Shown here in pieces: positions 1-8,176 of a stretch of DNA of 22,948 bases; the stretch's first letter is position 1; each line of letters opens with the position of its first letter. The DNA is from a virus: positions 1 to 22,948 of IMG/VR virus record IMGVR_UViG_3300030328_002384. The stretch is one strand, 5' to 3'. Under the pieces are notes generated by a model. The model was not told the origin of the DNA and ran no database searches. It saw only the letters and a list, made by a program, of their open reading frames with translations. The translations under genes were made by a program, and so were the position numbers.

Positions 1-1140
1 ACTAAATTCAGTACTTGATAAATCAAGACCATCACCTGCTGTATAAGTAGTTCCTGCATCTGCAGCCCACTCAGGTGCTGTTGCACCAGAATTCATCTTT
101 AATACTTGACCAGCAGAACCCTTTGCTAACTTAGCAAGAGTATTACTACCAGAAGCATAAATTACATCGCCACCTGTATAACTTGTGAGTCCAGTACCAC
201 CATCAGTTTCATCTAATGTTCCTGTGATACTTGATGCACCTAAGTCAACTGCTATTTCAGTTGATTCAATTACAAGACCACCATTAGATTTTAAGTCTGC
301 TGCTACATCTACTGTACCACTAACTCCACCACCTGTTATACCATCTCCTGCAGTTACACCTGTTATATCACCAGTAGTAGCTGCTACCCATTCTGGAGCA
401 GTTGCACCAGAGTTCATAGCTAATACTTGATTAGCAGAACCTTTGGCTAATTTAGCTATAGTATCTGTACCAGAAGCATAAAGTATATCTCCTGCTGTTA
501 CACCTGTTAAACCAGTACCACCATCGCCTACAGCTAATGTTCCAGTTATAGAAGAAGCTCCTAAATCTATTGCTACTTCTGTAGACTCAATAACTAATCC
601 ACCGTTAGCTTTCAAATCTGTACTAAAGGTTGTTCCTGATAAGTCGAGACCATCACCAGCAGTATAAGTTGTATTAGTATCGGTAGCTGCGATAGTAATA
701 GAACCTGCACCAGGTGTTATTGTTACATTAGTTCCTCCAGTTAAACTAGCTTTAGTTAATGTATTTCCTGTTGTATTACCTATAAGTAATTGACCATTTG
801 TGTATGTTGTTTGACCTGTACCACCATCACTAACTGCTAAAGTTCCTGTTATTGAGCTAGCAGCTAAATCTAATGCTAATTCTGTTGACTCTATTACAAG
901 TCCACCATTAGCTTTAAGGTCAGTGCTAAATGTTGTCCCTGATAAATCTAAACCGTCACCTGCAGAATATGTAGTATCTGTATCTGATTTCCATTCTGGT
1001 GCTGTAGCTCCAGAGTTCATAGCAAGAACTTGTCCTGCTGTACCTTTTGCTAGTTTTGATAATGCAGTTCCTGTTGAGAAATATACTAAATCACCAGCTG
1101 TAAATGAAGATAATCCAGTACCACCATTTGTAGTTGGAAG
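1..1140 (-). repeat. Degenerate tandem coding repeats in the tail fibre gene
   Basis: Full-length copies of the GATAPEW module lie at about 990-1135, 385-527 and 66-205. A shortened variant (DGGTGQTTYTNGQLLIG) lies at about 735-830. Copies of the NGGLVIESTE module lie at about 838-970, 535-670 and 211-330, and a new copy begins at the left edge. The protein repeats are far better conserved than the DNA, which differs mainly at third codon positions. This points to old duplications under protein-level selection rather than recent copying. Confidence 0.8.
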
Positions 1141-1863
1141 AGTACCTGTTACTTCATCTGCTAAATCTATACCACCAGTTTTAATAGATACTGCACCAGA
1201 TGCTACAGTAAAGTTTGCTGTTGCGAAACTTGCAATACCTTTATTAGATGTAGTTGCATCTTCTCCCGCAATAGTAAGTGTTGTACCTGTAGCAGATGTA
1301 TCAATACCTTCGCCACCTGTAACTGTTAATGATTCAGAATCTAAATCAATGTCTATTGTTCCTGAATCTGATATTAAATCTAAATCTTGTGCTGTAACAT
1401 TATCATCAACATACTTCTTAATAGATTGCTGTGTTGCTAAGTGTGTAGCAGAGTCAGATGCCATATCATCTTGGTCTTTTACTACACCTGTAGTTACTAC
1501 TGCTGTACCTGCTTCATTAATTATTGTATTAAGTCTGTCATGTACATCATCAAACATTTCTGCCATAGCAACGAAACGTACTTTTGCTCCAATAGAGTGA
1601 GCATTTAACCCACCACCATATGTATCAATGTTTCTTGTTGCAGTTAAGTTAACACCAGTTTTAGCTGATATATAAACATACTCTCTTGTTGAATCACTAT
1701 CTGGGTCTATTACTAAATAAAATCCTGAAGTTCCAGAACTAAAATCTGCAATGCTTCCAGGAGAAGCTGCAACAGATACTGTTTGGTCTGATGAACTTGC
1801 AGAAAGAGCAGAAATTAATGTACTCTCGTATGCGTTTTGTAATTGCGTTTCTCTTGCTACCAT
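1..1863 (-). CDS. Repetitive tail fibre protein (3' end beyond window)
   Basis: The frame opens with ATG at 1863-1861 (MVARETQLQNAYESTL), just after the upstream gene's stop, with AGGA a few bases before it. It runs without a stop through 621 codons to the left edge, so the C-terminus is missing. The N-terminal 130 or so residues are non-repetitive and probably attach the fibre to the tail. From about residue 240 the protein is built from two alternating modules rich in Gly, Thr, Ser and Ala. One reads like GGTGLTxxTAGDxxYxSG...LAKLAKGxAxQVLxMNSGATAPEW. The other reads like AGDGLDLSGTTFSTDLKANGGLVIESTE...SSITGTL. Such beta-rich repeats are typical of trimeric phage fibre shafts. It is the last visible gene of the late operon, a normal place for a receptor-binding fibre. 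Seen: repeats and open frame. Inferred: fibre role. The receptor-binding tip is not visible. Confidence 0.85.
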   Translation of the reverse strand, partial: MVARETQLQNAYESTLISALSASSSDQTVSVAASPGSIADFSSGTSGFYLVIDPDSDSTREYVYISAKTGVNLTATRNIDTYGGGLNAHSIGAKVRFVAMAEMFDDVHDRLNTIINEAGTAVVTTGVVKDQDDMASDSATHLATQQSIKKYVDDNVTAQDLDLISDSGTIDIDLDSESLTVTGGEGIDTSATGTTLTIAGEDATTSNKGIASFATANFTVASGAVSIKTGGIDLADEVTGTLPTTNGGTGLSSFTAGDLVYFSTGTALSKLAKGTAGQVLAMNSGATAPEWKSDTDTTYSAGDGLDLSGTTFSTDLKANGGLVIESTELALDLAASSITGTLAVSDGGTGQTTYTNGQLLIGNTTGNTLTKASLTGGTNVTITPGAGSITIAATDTNTTYTAGDGLDLSGTTFSTDLKANGGLVIESTEVAIDLGASSITGTLAVGDGGTGLTGVTAGDILYASGTDTIAKLAKGSANQVLAMNSGATAPEWVAATTGDITGVTAGDGITGGGVSGTVDVAADLKSNGGLVIESTEIAVDLGASSITGTLDETDGGTGLTSYTGGDVIYASGSNTLAKLAKGSAGQVLKMNSGATAPEWAADAGTTYTAGDGLDLSSTEFS

Positions 1864-1864
1864 A

Positions 1865-3865
1865 TTATCCTAAGTTACTTACAGCCAATGTACCTACACC
1901 TAACAATCTTGTTATAGATGTAGTAGTACTTTCAGCCCTAACACCTCTTATTCGTATCATACAATACTGCGTGACAGAACCTCTTGTTCCATCTTCAATT
2001 ATAGGATACTGAACAGATTCTACCACACCTCTTATGGTTTCACTAGGTTCATACAAAATTAATGTAACTGAATCTCCTTCTTTATTCTTTAATGACTGAT
2101 AGATAGTTTCACCTAGTCCATTAATCCTAAGTCTCTTTCTATTAGGTCTTTCTATTTGGTCAGATAAATTAATAGGTATTGTTACAACTACAAGTTCTGG
2201 TCTTGGTAGCGCTCTTATAGCTGCTGACCTAAATTCAGGAGAGGATGTAAATGTAGTATTAGATTTTAAAACTATCTTTGCATTAACATATCTAGCAGTT
2301 CTGTTAAGTTCGTACTCAACTCCACCTGTACCAGCTACAGATTGTCCAACTAATTCCCAGTTAGCACTATCTACATCATCAACTGTATCGTAAGCTGTTG
2401 AAATATATACATCTATTTGTTTACCACCAGATAATTCATTATGTTCTACTTCAATACCAACCCATTGCTTTTGTTCCGAAGTAAAGAAATCAGCATTAGG
2501 TAGTATAATATAACCTTCAGTTTCAAAAATAGTAGAGCTTTCTTTATAGATATCTTTTCCAGCTCCTACAATTATAAATTTTCCATTAGCTTGAGTGATT
2601 CCTGTAATTTCTGAACCTGTTCCTATTTCTAAATCTCTAGCTAATCCTGCAGTTGGTAAGTAATATCTCCATAAATAAGATTTACTTCCAGATTCTTTAA
2701 TACCCATATAGATACTATCTCTAGTTCCAAACATATGTTTAGGAGAAGCATCTATTCCTGATATAACCCATTCTTTAATTAATTGTCTATCAGCTAATAC
2801 ATACAAATCATCTGCAACTGTTAACTGAGACCTATATAATCTTCCAGTATTTGTACTAACTTCTTTAGTACCAAATAGAATTATTCCTTCAGCAGCTGCA
2901 ATACTGTGTACTTCTTCAAATGGAACATGCGTTTGACCTTTTAATGTCATTGTTCCAGCTATATCTTTTATAGAATATATATTTCCATCAGTACTAGAAG
3001 CTAATACCACCGCACCTGCATCTACTACTGATGTAATATCATATGTATTCTCTGAAACAACTATTGAAGAACCTGTTGCTAGGTCAGAACCTGACCAAGT
3101 CTTACCAAAAGGATTAACTGCCCATAGATATTCTGCTGTTGTTGTCTTACCACTAATAAATAATTGTCCTTTTGTAAACCATATACCTGTTAAACCACCA
3201 GAAGAAGACATTCCTGTAGTCTCTTCGGTCCATGTTGATGAACCATCAAACTTAATTAACTCTGAATTACTTGTACCATTAGCAGTTGTAAGATACAAAC
3301 CATTACCAAATGTAGCTATACCAGTAAAGTTATAGTTTATTGTTAAAGCTGAGTATGATGAATCAGATACTTCTGCCCAAGTAGCACCATTATCTGTTGA
3401 TTTGTATACTTTTGTAGTATCAGTTAGCCATAATTTACCATCTTGTGTCCTTGCTAAATAGTTATTAGAACCTGCTAAATCATTACTACCACCTCTAACA
3501 TTTATTTCATCAGTTGTATATAGTAAATGAACCTTATAACTACCTTCTTCATCTCCGTGAAATACATCAATACCTTTTGAATCAAAGAATTTAGTAACAT
3601 CATCTTCTTCTCCATTTCTTTTATGAGCTGTATCTAATCCTTCACCACCAGAAAAGTTATTTCTAGAGAAAATCTGTCCTACGTTAGTAGTAATATCTTC
3701 AGGATTAACTGCTAAGTTAATATCTTGTTGAGGAAATTCTGCTGATTGTACTGTCATTGTCCTATCTGGACCAGTAGCAGTACGCATTAACATATCGTCT
3801 AACTGTAAGTTATACCCTTTTCTTTTTGGGTCTGTGATTTCAGATGCTAATGGAACTCTAGGCAT
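1865..3865 (-). CDS. Tail protein with Asp-box beta-propeller
   Basis: This 666-residue protein (MPRVPLASEITDPKRKG) is probably a virion tail or receptor-facing protein. Residues 156-163 read STDNGATW, a good Asp-box (BNR) motif of the kind found in sialidase-like beta-propellers. The surrounding 120-450 segment has many short beta-like strands ending in TW, LW or YLW, consistent with propeller blades. No sialidase catalytic Arg triad was recognised, so an enzyme role is not claimed. The C-terminal 200 residues form a separate beta-rich part, with segments such as NGLGETIYQSL and CMIRIRGVRA. Its start overlaps the stop of the upstream connector-like gene by one base (TAATG), and one base separates its stop from the fibre ATG, so the three are probably translated together. 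Position between connector and fibre suggests a nozzle or hub. It could instead be an adhesin. Confidence 0.65.
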   Translation of the reverse strand: MPRVPLASEITDPKRKGYNLQLDDMLMRTATGPDRTMTVQSAEFPQQDINLAVNPEDITTNVGQIFSRNNFSGGEGLDTAHKRNGEEDDVTKFFDSKGIDVFHGDEEGSYKVHLLYTTDEINVRGGSNDLAGSNNYLARTQDGKLWLTDTTKVYKSTDNGATWAEVSDSSYSALTINYNFTGIATFGNGLYLTTANGTSNSELIKFDGSSTWTEETTGMSSSGGLTGIWFTKGQLFISGKTTTAEYLWAVNPFGKTWSGSDLATGSSIVVSENTYDITSVVDAGAVVLASSTDGNIYSIKDIAGTMTLKGQTHVPFEEVHSIAAAEGIILFGTKEVSTNTGRLYRSQLTVADDLYVLADRQLIKEWVISGIDASPKHMFGTRDSIYMGIKESGSKSYLWRYYLPTAGLARDLEIGTGSEITGITQANGKFIIVGAGKDIYKESSTIFETEGYIILPNADFFTSEQKQWVGIEVEHNELSGGKQIDVYISTAYDTVDDVDSANWELVGQSVAGTGGVEYELNRTARYVNAKIVLKSNTTFTSSPEFRSAAIRALPRPELVVVTIPINLSDQIERPNRKRLRINGLGETIYQSLKNKEGDSVTLILYEPSETIRGVVESVQYPIIEDGTRGSVTQYCMIRIRGVRAESTTTSITRLLGVGTLAVSNLG

Positions 3866-4881
3866 TATATACCTGGGTTATGTGTACCGTTGATAGAAAC
3901 TGATTCTGGGTATCTAGCTCTTAAATTCTTTCTAGCCTGTTGTATAAGTATTTGTTGATATTGAAGTAATGAATTTCTTATACTTGTTGATGAACCTACA
4001 GGATAAACAGCTGCCTGTAATGATTCTGTTATATAATTCTGTGTTGCCATTGGTATATCTCTACCAGAGATTATCTGTGCTGCTACTCCTGCCATAACTA
4101 TTGGCTCATATTCTGTCTCTAATCCCATAGAAGATAATGTTGTTGATTCATTAGTAGGTGCAATAAACTTCTTTTTAAATGTAACATAGGCTGAATGTCC
4201 TGAAGAAATATTATAAAACTGTAATGCATTAATAACTGAAGGACCACTTGAATATGTTTTAGTTCTTTCAGTACCATCATCATCTGTATAAGTAAATGGA
4301 TTTGGTAACTGTATTAATTGTACTGATACAGGTGAAAATATACTTCCTGTTGAATCAGAACCAGATGCAAACTCTGTATATTGAGATATAGCTTTTATAG
4401 GATTAACTAAATAATTATAAGTATCTTGGTCTGTACCATGTGTTCCAAGTAATACATAACCAGTACCAGCAGTAGCAGTTAATGTTTCAACAGCGAATAA
4501 AGTTGGATAAAGATTTTCTACTTGGTCTGATATAGCATCGAATACTACCTTACGTGTAAAAGGAGGGTTTATTTTTAATAAATCACCTGTTGAATGTGAA
4601 GCAATAGTAGTACCACGTGCAGCTCTTACCACAGTTAACTGTGATGATGAAGTATTTAAAGAAGAAACTAGCATTAGTTCTTCTCCAACTTCTACATATG
4701 CACCAGTACCTAACGCATCTTCTTCTTCAGAAGTAAGATATGTTGAATCGTAGTCAATTATTGTATCACTTGTACTATCAGTAACAGCATCTTTTAATAC
4801 TGTAAATGATGATACATCATCGTTAGGTTCTAGATACTCTCTAAAAACCCTGTCTATTAGATGTCCTACGTTTACACTCAT
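3865..4881 (-). CDS. Head-tail connector or neck protein, candidate
   Basis: This 338-residue protein begins MSVNVGHLIDRVFREYLEP. The N-terminal part has a short beta-rich segment (EVGEELMLVSSL...LTVVRAARGTT) followed by NPPFTRKVVFDAISDQVENLYPTLF. This resembles the layout of phage adaptor or tail-tube-like proteins that contact the portal. The C-terminal 100 residues (from about GLETEYEPIVMAGVAAQIISGRDIP) look helical and end in a Gln/Arg-rich helix. It follows the capsid and small beta-rich protein genes and overlaps the propeller protein gene by TAATG. A start site AGGT lies upstream of the ATG. Family assignment comes from remembered pattern and position only. A minor head or tail-terminator role is also possible. 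Confidence 0.5.
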   Translation of the reverse strand: MSVNVGHLIDRVFREYLEPNDDVSSFTVLKDAVTDSTSDTIIDYDSTYLTSEEEDALGTGAYVEVGEELMLVSSLNTSSSQLTVVRAARGTTIASHSTGDLLKINPPFTRKVVFDAISDQVENLYPTLFAVETLTATAGTGYVLLGTHGTDQDTYNYLVNPIKAISQYTEFASGSDSTGSIFSPVSVQLIQLPNPFTYTDDDGTERTKTYSSGPSVINALQFYNISSGHSAYVTFKKKFIAPTNESTTLSSMGLETEYEPIVMAGVAAQIISGRDIPMATQNYITESLQAAVYPVGSSTSIRNSLLQYQQILIQQARKNLRARYPESVSINGTHNPGI

Positions 4882-4888
4882 AGTAAAC

Positions 4889-5221
4889 CTATAAACTAAC
4901 TAATATTAAATCTATCGTTCTTGCTCCGCCTTCAGTAGATGCAGATATTAATTTAATATATCCACCTACTGCATAAGCATGTGTGTATGGGTCTACTACA
5001 GTCCAATCATCTACTGCTTTAGTAAATGTTAATGCACCACCTGCTGATGTTTTAACATCATGAAAGTTTGTGCCATCAAGACTAAATTGTACAGAAACTG
5101 TTGCTCCTGTAAACGTTGCAGGGAATTTAATTCCTGCTATTGCCATACCTAAAGTATCTATTACATCTGATGCTGTTGCTCCACTTGCTATACTTGCGGT
5201 TTTTGCTATTGCTTTACTCAT
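4889..5221 (-). CDS. Small beta-rich virion protein, possible capsid decoration protein
   Basis: This 110-residue protein (MSKAIAKTASIASGATASDVIDTLG) lies directly after the major capsid gene and seven bases before the connector-like gene. The pattern SxxIDTLGMAIAGIKFPATFTGATVSVQFSLDGTNFHDV, then a hydrophobic beta run and a final YIKLISAS...RTIDLILVSL, matches a type of small beta-sandwich protein common next to phage capsid genes. These are usually annotated as hypothetical or minor structural. A decoration or head-surface role is the natural guess from its place. It has few charged residues and no enzyme motif. AGGA lies upstream of the ATG. Gene reality is well supported; function is an inference. 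Confidence 0.6.
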   Translation of the reverse strand: MSKAIAKTASIASGATASDVIDTLGMAIAGIKFPATFTGATVSVQFSLDGTNFHDVKTSAGGALTFTKAVDDWTVVDPYTHAYAVGGYIKLISASTEGGARTIDLILVSL

Positions 5222-5240
5222 ATTTTCCTAACTATAGCAG

Positions 5241-5274
5241 AACTTTGGAAAGGTATTGCTACTCCTCCAAAGTT
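5241..5274 (-). promoter_or_regulatory. Hairpin between capsid gene and the next gene
   Basis: A 9-bp inverted repeat (AACTTTGGA at 5241-5249, TCCAAAGTT at 5266-5274) encloses a 16-nt loop in the gap after the capsid stop codon. No T-run follows on the minus strand, so a classical intrinsic terminator is unlikely. It may be an RNA-processing or stability element that lets capsid mRNA accumulate above downstream genes. Confidence 0.45.
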
Positions 5275-5294
5275 TCTACTAAATTTTTTAACTA

Positions 5295-6422
5295 TTAAGC
5301 AACGTCATTAATCATACAATGGTATGAAGGAGGACCGAAGTCGTATCCCATTTCCATGTAGACTGCTTTAGCTACTCTTGCGTAATCATCTTGGTCAATA
5401 TCACGAACGAACACAGTACCAAATCCTGGGATATTGGTAAACACTGGTTGTACGAATGCAAAGTCCACAATAAATGCTTTGTTTGCAGGCATGATATTAG
5501 GGTCAATGACCATCATACCTATTGAACCGAATGGAGTAACAACTGTATCGATGTCAATACCAGCGATATTTCTATCTCTAGGTAAGACAGCGGCAGTTAA
5601 TGCTCCTGAAATAGCACCATCAACTGTTAGCTCTTTGTTAAGGTCTAACAATTGTTGTGGGCTGACACAAAGTACAGGGTTAATCATTGGTGCAGAAGCA
5701 TCATAAAGCCTCTTTAAAGCACCAGCAATTGTATCCCAGTGTAGTTTTTGGTCAGTTCCAGAACCTGTTCCAAGTGTATCGTTATAGTAAATGTTACCAT
5801 TGATACCCCCAGCGGCTACTGTGTTATTAGCATTAGCATTAAGAGCTAAGTATTCTGCTAGTCCACGCATTTCTCTTGTACCAGCACCTGGTGTTGTATT
5901 AGCACCATCTGCAAATGTACCGTTGAATGCGAACCATTCTACTTCTCTTGCTACTTTTTCCATTGCTAGAGTTAATTGCTCTGCAAATTCATCAACAATT
6001 GGATTTCCACCAGCGAGTGCTAGCTTGTCTCCAGCTGTGACTGTTCCATCACCATCTGATGAAGCTGCTATGTTAGCAGATAAATCAAACGGGTTTTGGT
6101 TTCCGTATGACGCCATTGCTGTGTATGTCATCTTGACACCTTTATGGAATACCTGCGTTACACCTGTAAATGCGACTCTATCTCTACCTAAATATTCAGT
6201 AGGTTGGTCTCCTTCTTTACCTTTAGTAGGTTCAGAAGAAACAGTTGCATTGTCAGCTGCTTGGATTTGCCAGAATGTAGAGTTAAGTACTTTACCTCCG
6301 TTTAATCCACCAGTTGCAGATAAGAAAGGTGTTCTTTGACCACCGACACGGAATAGCTCGCCCGAAAAGTTATTAACCTTTTGAGCGTAAATTGAATCAT
6401 TAGTCAGCGTTATAGCTGCCAT
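5295..6422 (-). CDS. Major capsid protein
   Basis: This 375-residue protein (MAAITLTNDSIYAQKVNNFSGELF) is the likely HK97-fold capsid subunit. Length, position directly after a scaffold-like gene, and a very strong Shine-Dalgarno (GGAGGT) eight bases before the ATG all fit a highly expressed shell protein. The central segment EQLTLAMEKVAREVEWFAFNG, then GTREMRGLAEYL, and the late TVVTPFGSIGMMVIDPNIMP followed by FVRDIDQDDYARVAKAVYMEMGYDFG, resemble the DUF5309/SU10-type major capsid proteins. In that family a conserved helix with E..xxG precedes a TxFG beta segment. Family placement is remembered, not searched. No maturation protease lies beside it in this window, so prohead processing may be absent or encoded elsewhere. 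Confidence 0.85.
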   Translation of the reverse strand: MAAITLTNDSIYAQKVNNFSGELFRVGGQRTPFLSATGGLNGGKVLNSTFWQIQAADNATVSSEPTKGKEGDQPTEYLGRDRVAFTGVTQVFHKGVKMTYTAMASYGNQNPFDLSANIAASSDGDGTVTAGDKLALAGGNPIVDEFAEQLTLAMEKVAREVEWFAFNGTFADGANTTPGAGTREMRGLAEYLALNANANNTVAAGGINGNIYYNDTLGTGSGTDQKLHWDTIAGALKRLYDASAPMINPVLCVSPQQLLDLNKELTVDGAISGALTAAVLPRDRNIAGIDIDTVVTPFGSIGMMVIDPNIMPANKAFIVDFAFVQPVFTNIPGFGTVFVRDIDQDDYARVAKAVYMEMGYDFGPPSYHCMINDVA

Positions 6423-6455
6423 AATGTACCTCCGTTATTATCTTGTATTAAACTA

Positions 6456-6929
6456 TTACTTGTTTTTTTCTTGTTCGAGTAATGACAACCTAGCTGCAAT
6501 ACTTGCTTTAGGGTCTCCTGTAGCAACTATCTTTTCTAGTTGTTCCATCACATCTGTGGGTACTTCTGATTTAGAATTTGCATCAAGTGCAGCTACTCTA
6601 GCGCGAGCATCATCTTGGGCTACTGGTACTTCCTCAGTTTGTGGTATTTCTTGATTAATTCCACTAGCTTCAAAACCATATTCGTCTTTAGCAAACTGTG
6701 CGATAGCTTCTTTTTCGATTGGGCCATCATACACTTGTTTTAACGCCTTACCGAAACCTTTATCAGTCGTAAGTCCAATCTCTCCGAAGACAGAATCAAG
6801 CTCTTTTTGTTCATAAGAAGCTATCTTAGCTTCTGCAACTTTAAGCTCTTTGTCCTTACGCTCTATAGTTTCTCTCATTTGTTTTGCACCAGGTGATTCC
6901 TCTCCTGCTACATCAAATTCATTTTCCAT
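6456..6929 (-). CDS. Capsid scaffold-like protein
   Basis: This 157-residue, strongly charged protein (MENEFDVAGEESPGAKQMRETIERKDKELK) has an N-terminal helix or coiled-coil stretch at about residues 17-45, rich in Glu, Lys and Ala. An acidic, Pro-containing middle (SGINQEIPQTEEVPV) and a short basic end (EQEKNK) follow. Size, composition and place immediately before the major capsid gene are those of a phage scaffolding protein, which guides procapsid assembly and then leaves. It starts after a strong site, GGAGGTACGAAATG, and is the first coding sequence downstream of the structured leader. The last codons contain a run of seven A on the coding strand. No protease domain is seen. Confidence 0.7.
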   Translation of the reverse strand: MENEFDVAGEESPGAKQMRETIERKDKELKVAEAKIASYEQKELDSVFGEIGLTTDKGFGKALKQVYDGPIEKEAIAQFAKDEYGFEASGINQEIPQTEEVPVAQDDARARVAALDANSKSEVPTDVMEQLEKIVATGDPKASIAARLSLLEQEKNK

Positions 6930-6934
6930 TTCGT

Positions 6935-7122
6935 ACCTCCTCTATGTGTTTACCTAACAGACAAGACCATAGGCATCCTGCCGTGGTGCTACCTTACCAC
7001 TTGACTTATAATCTGGTAGCTTAAAGTTATAAGTCCATTACTCTACGTATTTAATACAAGCTTCCAACGTAGGCCTGAAAGCTGGTTTGATGGTCTATTT
7101 ACAGCGGACCTCTCAACGCATA
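6935..7122 (-). ncRNA. Structured leader RNA upstream of scaffold and capsid genes
   Basis: No open frame fills this gap. Read on the minus strand, AGACCAT (7096-7090) pairs with ATGGTCT (6970-6964), closing a domain of about 130 nt. Inside it lie three hairpins. The first is CCTACGT-type, ACGTAG (7072-7067) with CTACGT (7048-7043). The second is a 9-bp stem GACTTATAA/TTATAAGTC (7035-7027 with 7011-7003). The third is a 5-bp stem GTGGT/ACCAC (7000-6996 with 6987-6983). The loop of hairpin two contains GCTACC (7020-7015), and the loop of hairpin three contains its exact complement GGTAGC (6993-6988). This allows a loop-loop or pseudoknot contact. A TATAAT box lies just upstream and the scaffold gene's Shine-Dalgarno just downstream. 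It matches no riboswitch, tmRNA or tRNA pattern I know. Pairing is seen directly; function is unknown. Confidence 0.6.
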
Positions 7123-7127
7123 AAACT

Positions 7128-7133
7128 ATTATA
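7128..7133 (-). promoter_or_regulatory. -10 box (TATAAT) for the capsid transcript
   Basis: A perfect TATAAT lies on the minus strand, nine bases past the stop of the upstream gene. A start point near 7121 would make the structured leader the 5' end of a scaffold-capsid mRNA. No good -35 hexamer is present at 16-18 bp, so the box may need an activator or may be partly fortuitous in AT-rich DNA. Confidence 0.45.
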
Positions 7134-7141
7134 CACTAAAT

Positions 7142-8176
7142 CTATGTAAGACCAGTTACTTTGTCACCTTTTTTTCTAGAGCCAGTAACAAATGAACTTG
7201 CTGATATAGCTTCATTTGCGGCTTTTTGTACTGCAGACATAGCTTCTGTATTACCTATAGCTGCTTCAGCTAATGTATCTACATTAACATTTCTTCCTAA
7301 CCCAGCTGCTTGTGATATTATAGGTTCGGCATTGCTGTATATATTCTTAGCTGTTTCTCTTGTTAATCCTTGTTTTCTATATCTCTCAAATTTACTAAAT
7401 TCAAATGAATAACCTTTAGATGTAGCTTCTGCACCTATTTGTAATGTAGCAATATCATTATTAAGTATTGCATCTTGTATATCTGGATTTAATAATCCAG
7501 CTAATATAAGTTCTGGTGTGACACCTTCTATACCATGTTGTTGTGCATATAATTCAGCAACTTGAGGTATGTCATCAATTACTGCATCATATACTATATT
7601 AACACGTGTATCAAACTCTTCTGGACTAACTAAGTTAGTTATCATTGTTTCAAATTGTTTATCAAATGCTTCTGCATAAGGTATGCCAAACTCAGCTAAT
7701 GTATTTCTAAAAGATGCTTTATTAGACATAGCTTCTAATTCAGTCATAATTAGAGTTCCATCATCTCTAAGTAAGTAACCAAACATATCTTCATACATAG
7801 GTTCTTTTCTTAACATTCCAATTGCAATATCTTTATTACCATAAGTTACCCAAAACTCTGCATATTTATCAATGAATTTTTGAGGAAACATTGAGAATAA
7901 AGACTTAGCTAAAGCAGCTCCTGTACTTGAAGAACGTCCACTTGCTGTGTCAGAAACACCAGACATAGCTGAATCTACATCAGAATAAAAACTTACATCA
8001 TCTGTACCTGTATATATAGAGCCACCTTCTCCACTTCTTCCTGCCATTGCTTCACCAGGATTAGTTGTATAACCAGCTTTAGCTAGTTCTGCGGCTCTTT
8101 CTTCTGATACTTCATAATAGTTTTGTCCATCTGTTCCTTGACCATAACCTAAGTCGCTTCTATAAACTCTAACCAT
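7142..8176 (-). CDS. Virion-associated protein of unknown function (344 aa)
   Basis: Not recognised. The protein begins MVRVYRSDLGYGQGTDGQNYYEVSEERAAELAKAGY, a compact basic-aromatic start, then a Ser/Gly-rich linker (about residues 45-85). A long helical region follows, including QKFIDKYAEFWVTYGNKDIAIGMLRKEPMYEDMFGYLL. The Ala-rich end reads AAIGNTEAMSAVQKAANEAI and finishes in a Lys/Arg-rich tail (GSRKKGDKV). It overlaps the previous gene by eight bases (ATGGTTAG), so it is translationally coupled. Being the last gene of the giant-protein cluster and before the capsid unit, it could be an internal head or ejection protein, in the way short-tailed phages have three or four such genes. No catalytic motif or membrane segment is evident. 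Confidence 0.6.
   Translation of the reverse strand: MVRVYRSDLGYGQGTDGQNYYEVSEERAAELAKAGYTTNPGEAMAGRSGEGGSIYTGTDDVSFYSDVDSAMSGVSDTASGRSSSTGAALAKSLFSMFPQKFIDKYAEFWVTYGNKDIAIGMLRKEPMYEDMFGYLLRDDGTLIMTELEAMSNKASFRNTLAEFGIPYAEAFDKQFETMITNLVSPEEFDTRVNIVYDAVIDDIPQVAELYAQQHGIEGVTPELILAGLLNPDIQDAILNNDIATLQIGAEATSKGYSFEFSKFERYRKQGLTRETAKNIYSNAEPIISQAAGLGRNVNVDTLAEAAIGNTEAMSAVQKAANEAISASSFVTGSRKKGDKVTGLT

Noticed and set aside
1-1140. Fibre repeats as a CRISPR array or diversity-generating template.
   Set aside because: The repeats are long, coding, in frame and diverged at third positions; no spacer pattern, reverse transcriptase or adenine-biased variable region is visible.
185-1600. Plus-strand open frames of 81 and 225 codons.
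   Set aside because: They are mirror images of the repetitive fibre gene on the minus strand, with no ribosome site and repeat-driven low-complexity sequence.
5434-6339. Plus-strand frames of 90 and 182 codons opposite the capsid gene.
   Set aside because: Antisense shadows of a well supported capsid gene; composition follows the complement.
6456-6475. A AAA AAC slippery heptamer in frame near the end of the scaffold gene, suggesting -1 frameshifting.
   Set aside because: The shifted frame adds only Gln-Val-Ile-Val before a stop, and no strong downstream stem is evident, so a useful product is unlikely.
6983-7000. AAGGTAGCACCACGG in the leader looks a little like the conserved T-box sequence.
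   Set aside because: Four of fifteen positions differ from the consensus, the tRNA-contacting TGGN is TAGC, and no specifier stem was found. The gene below is not amino-acid related.
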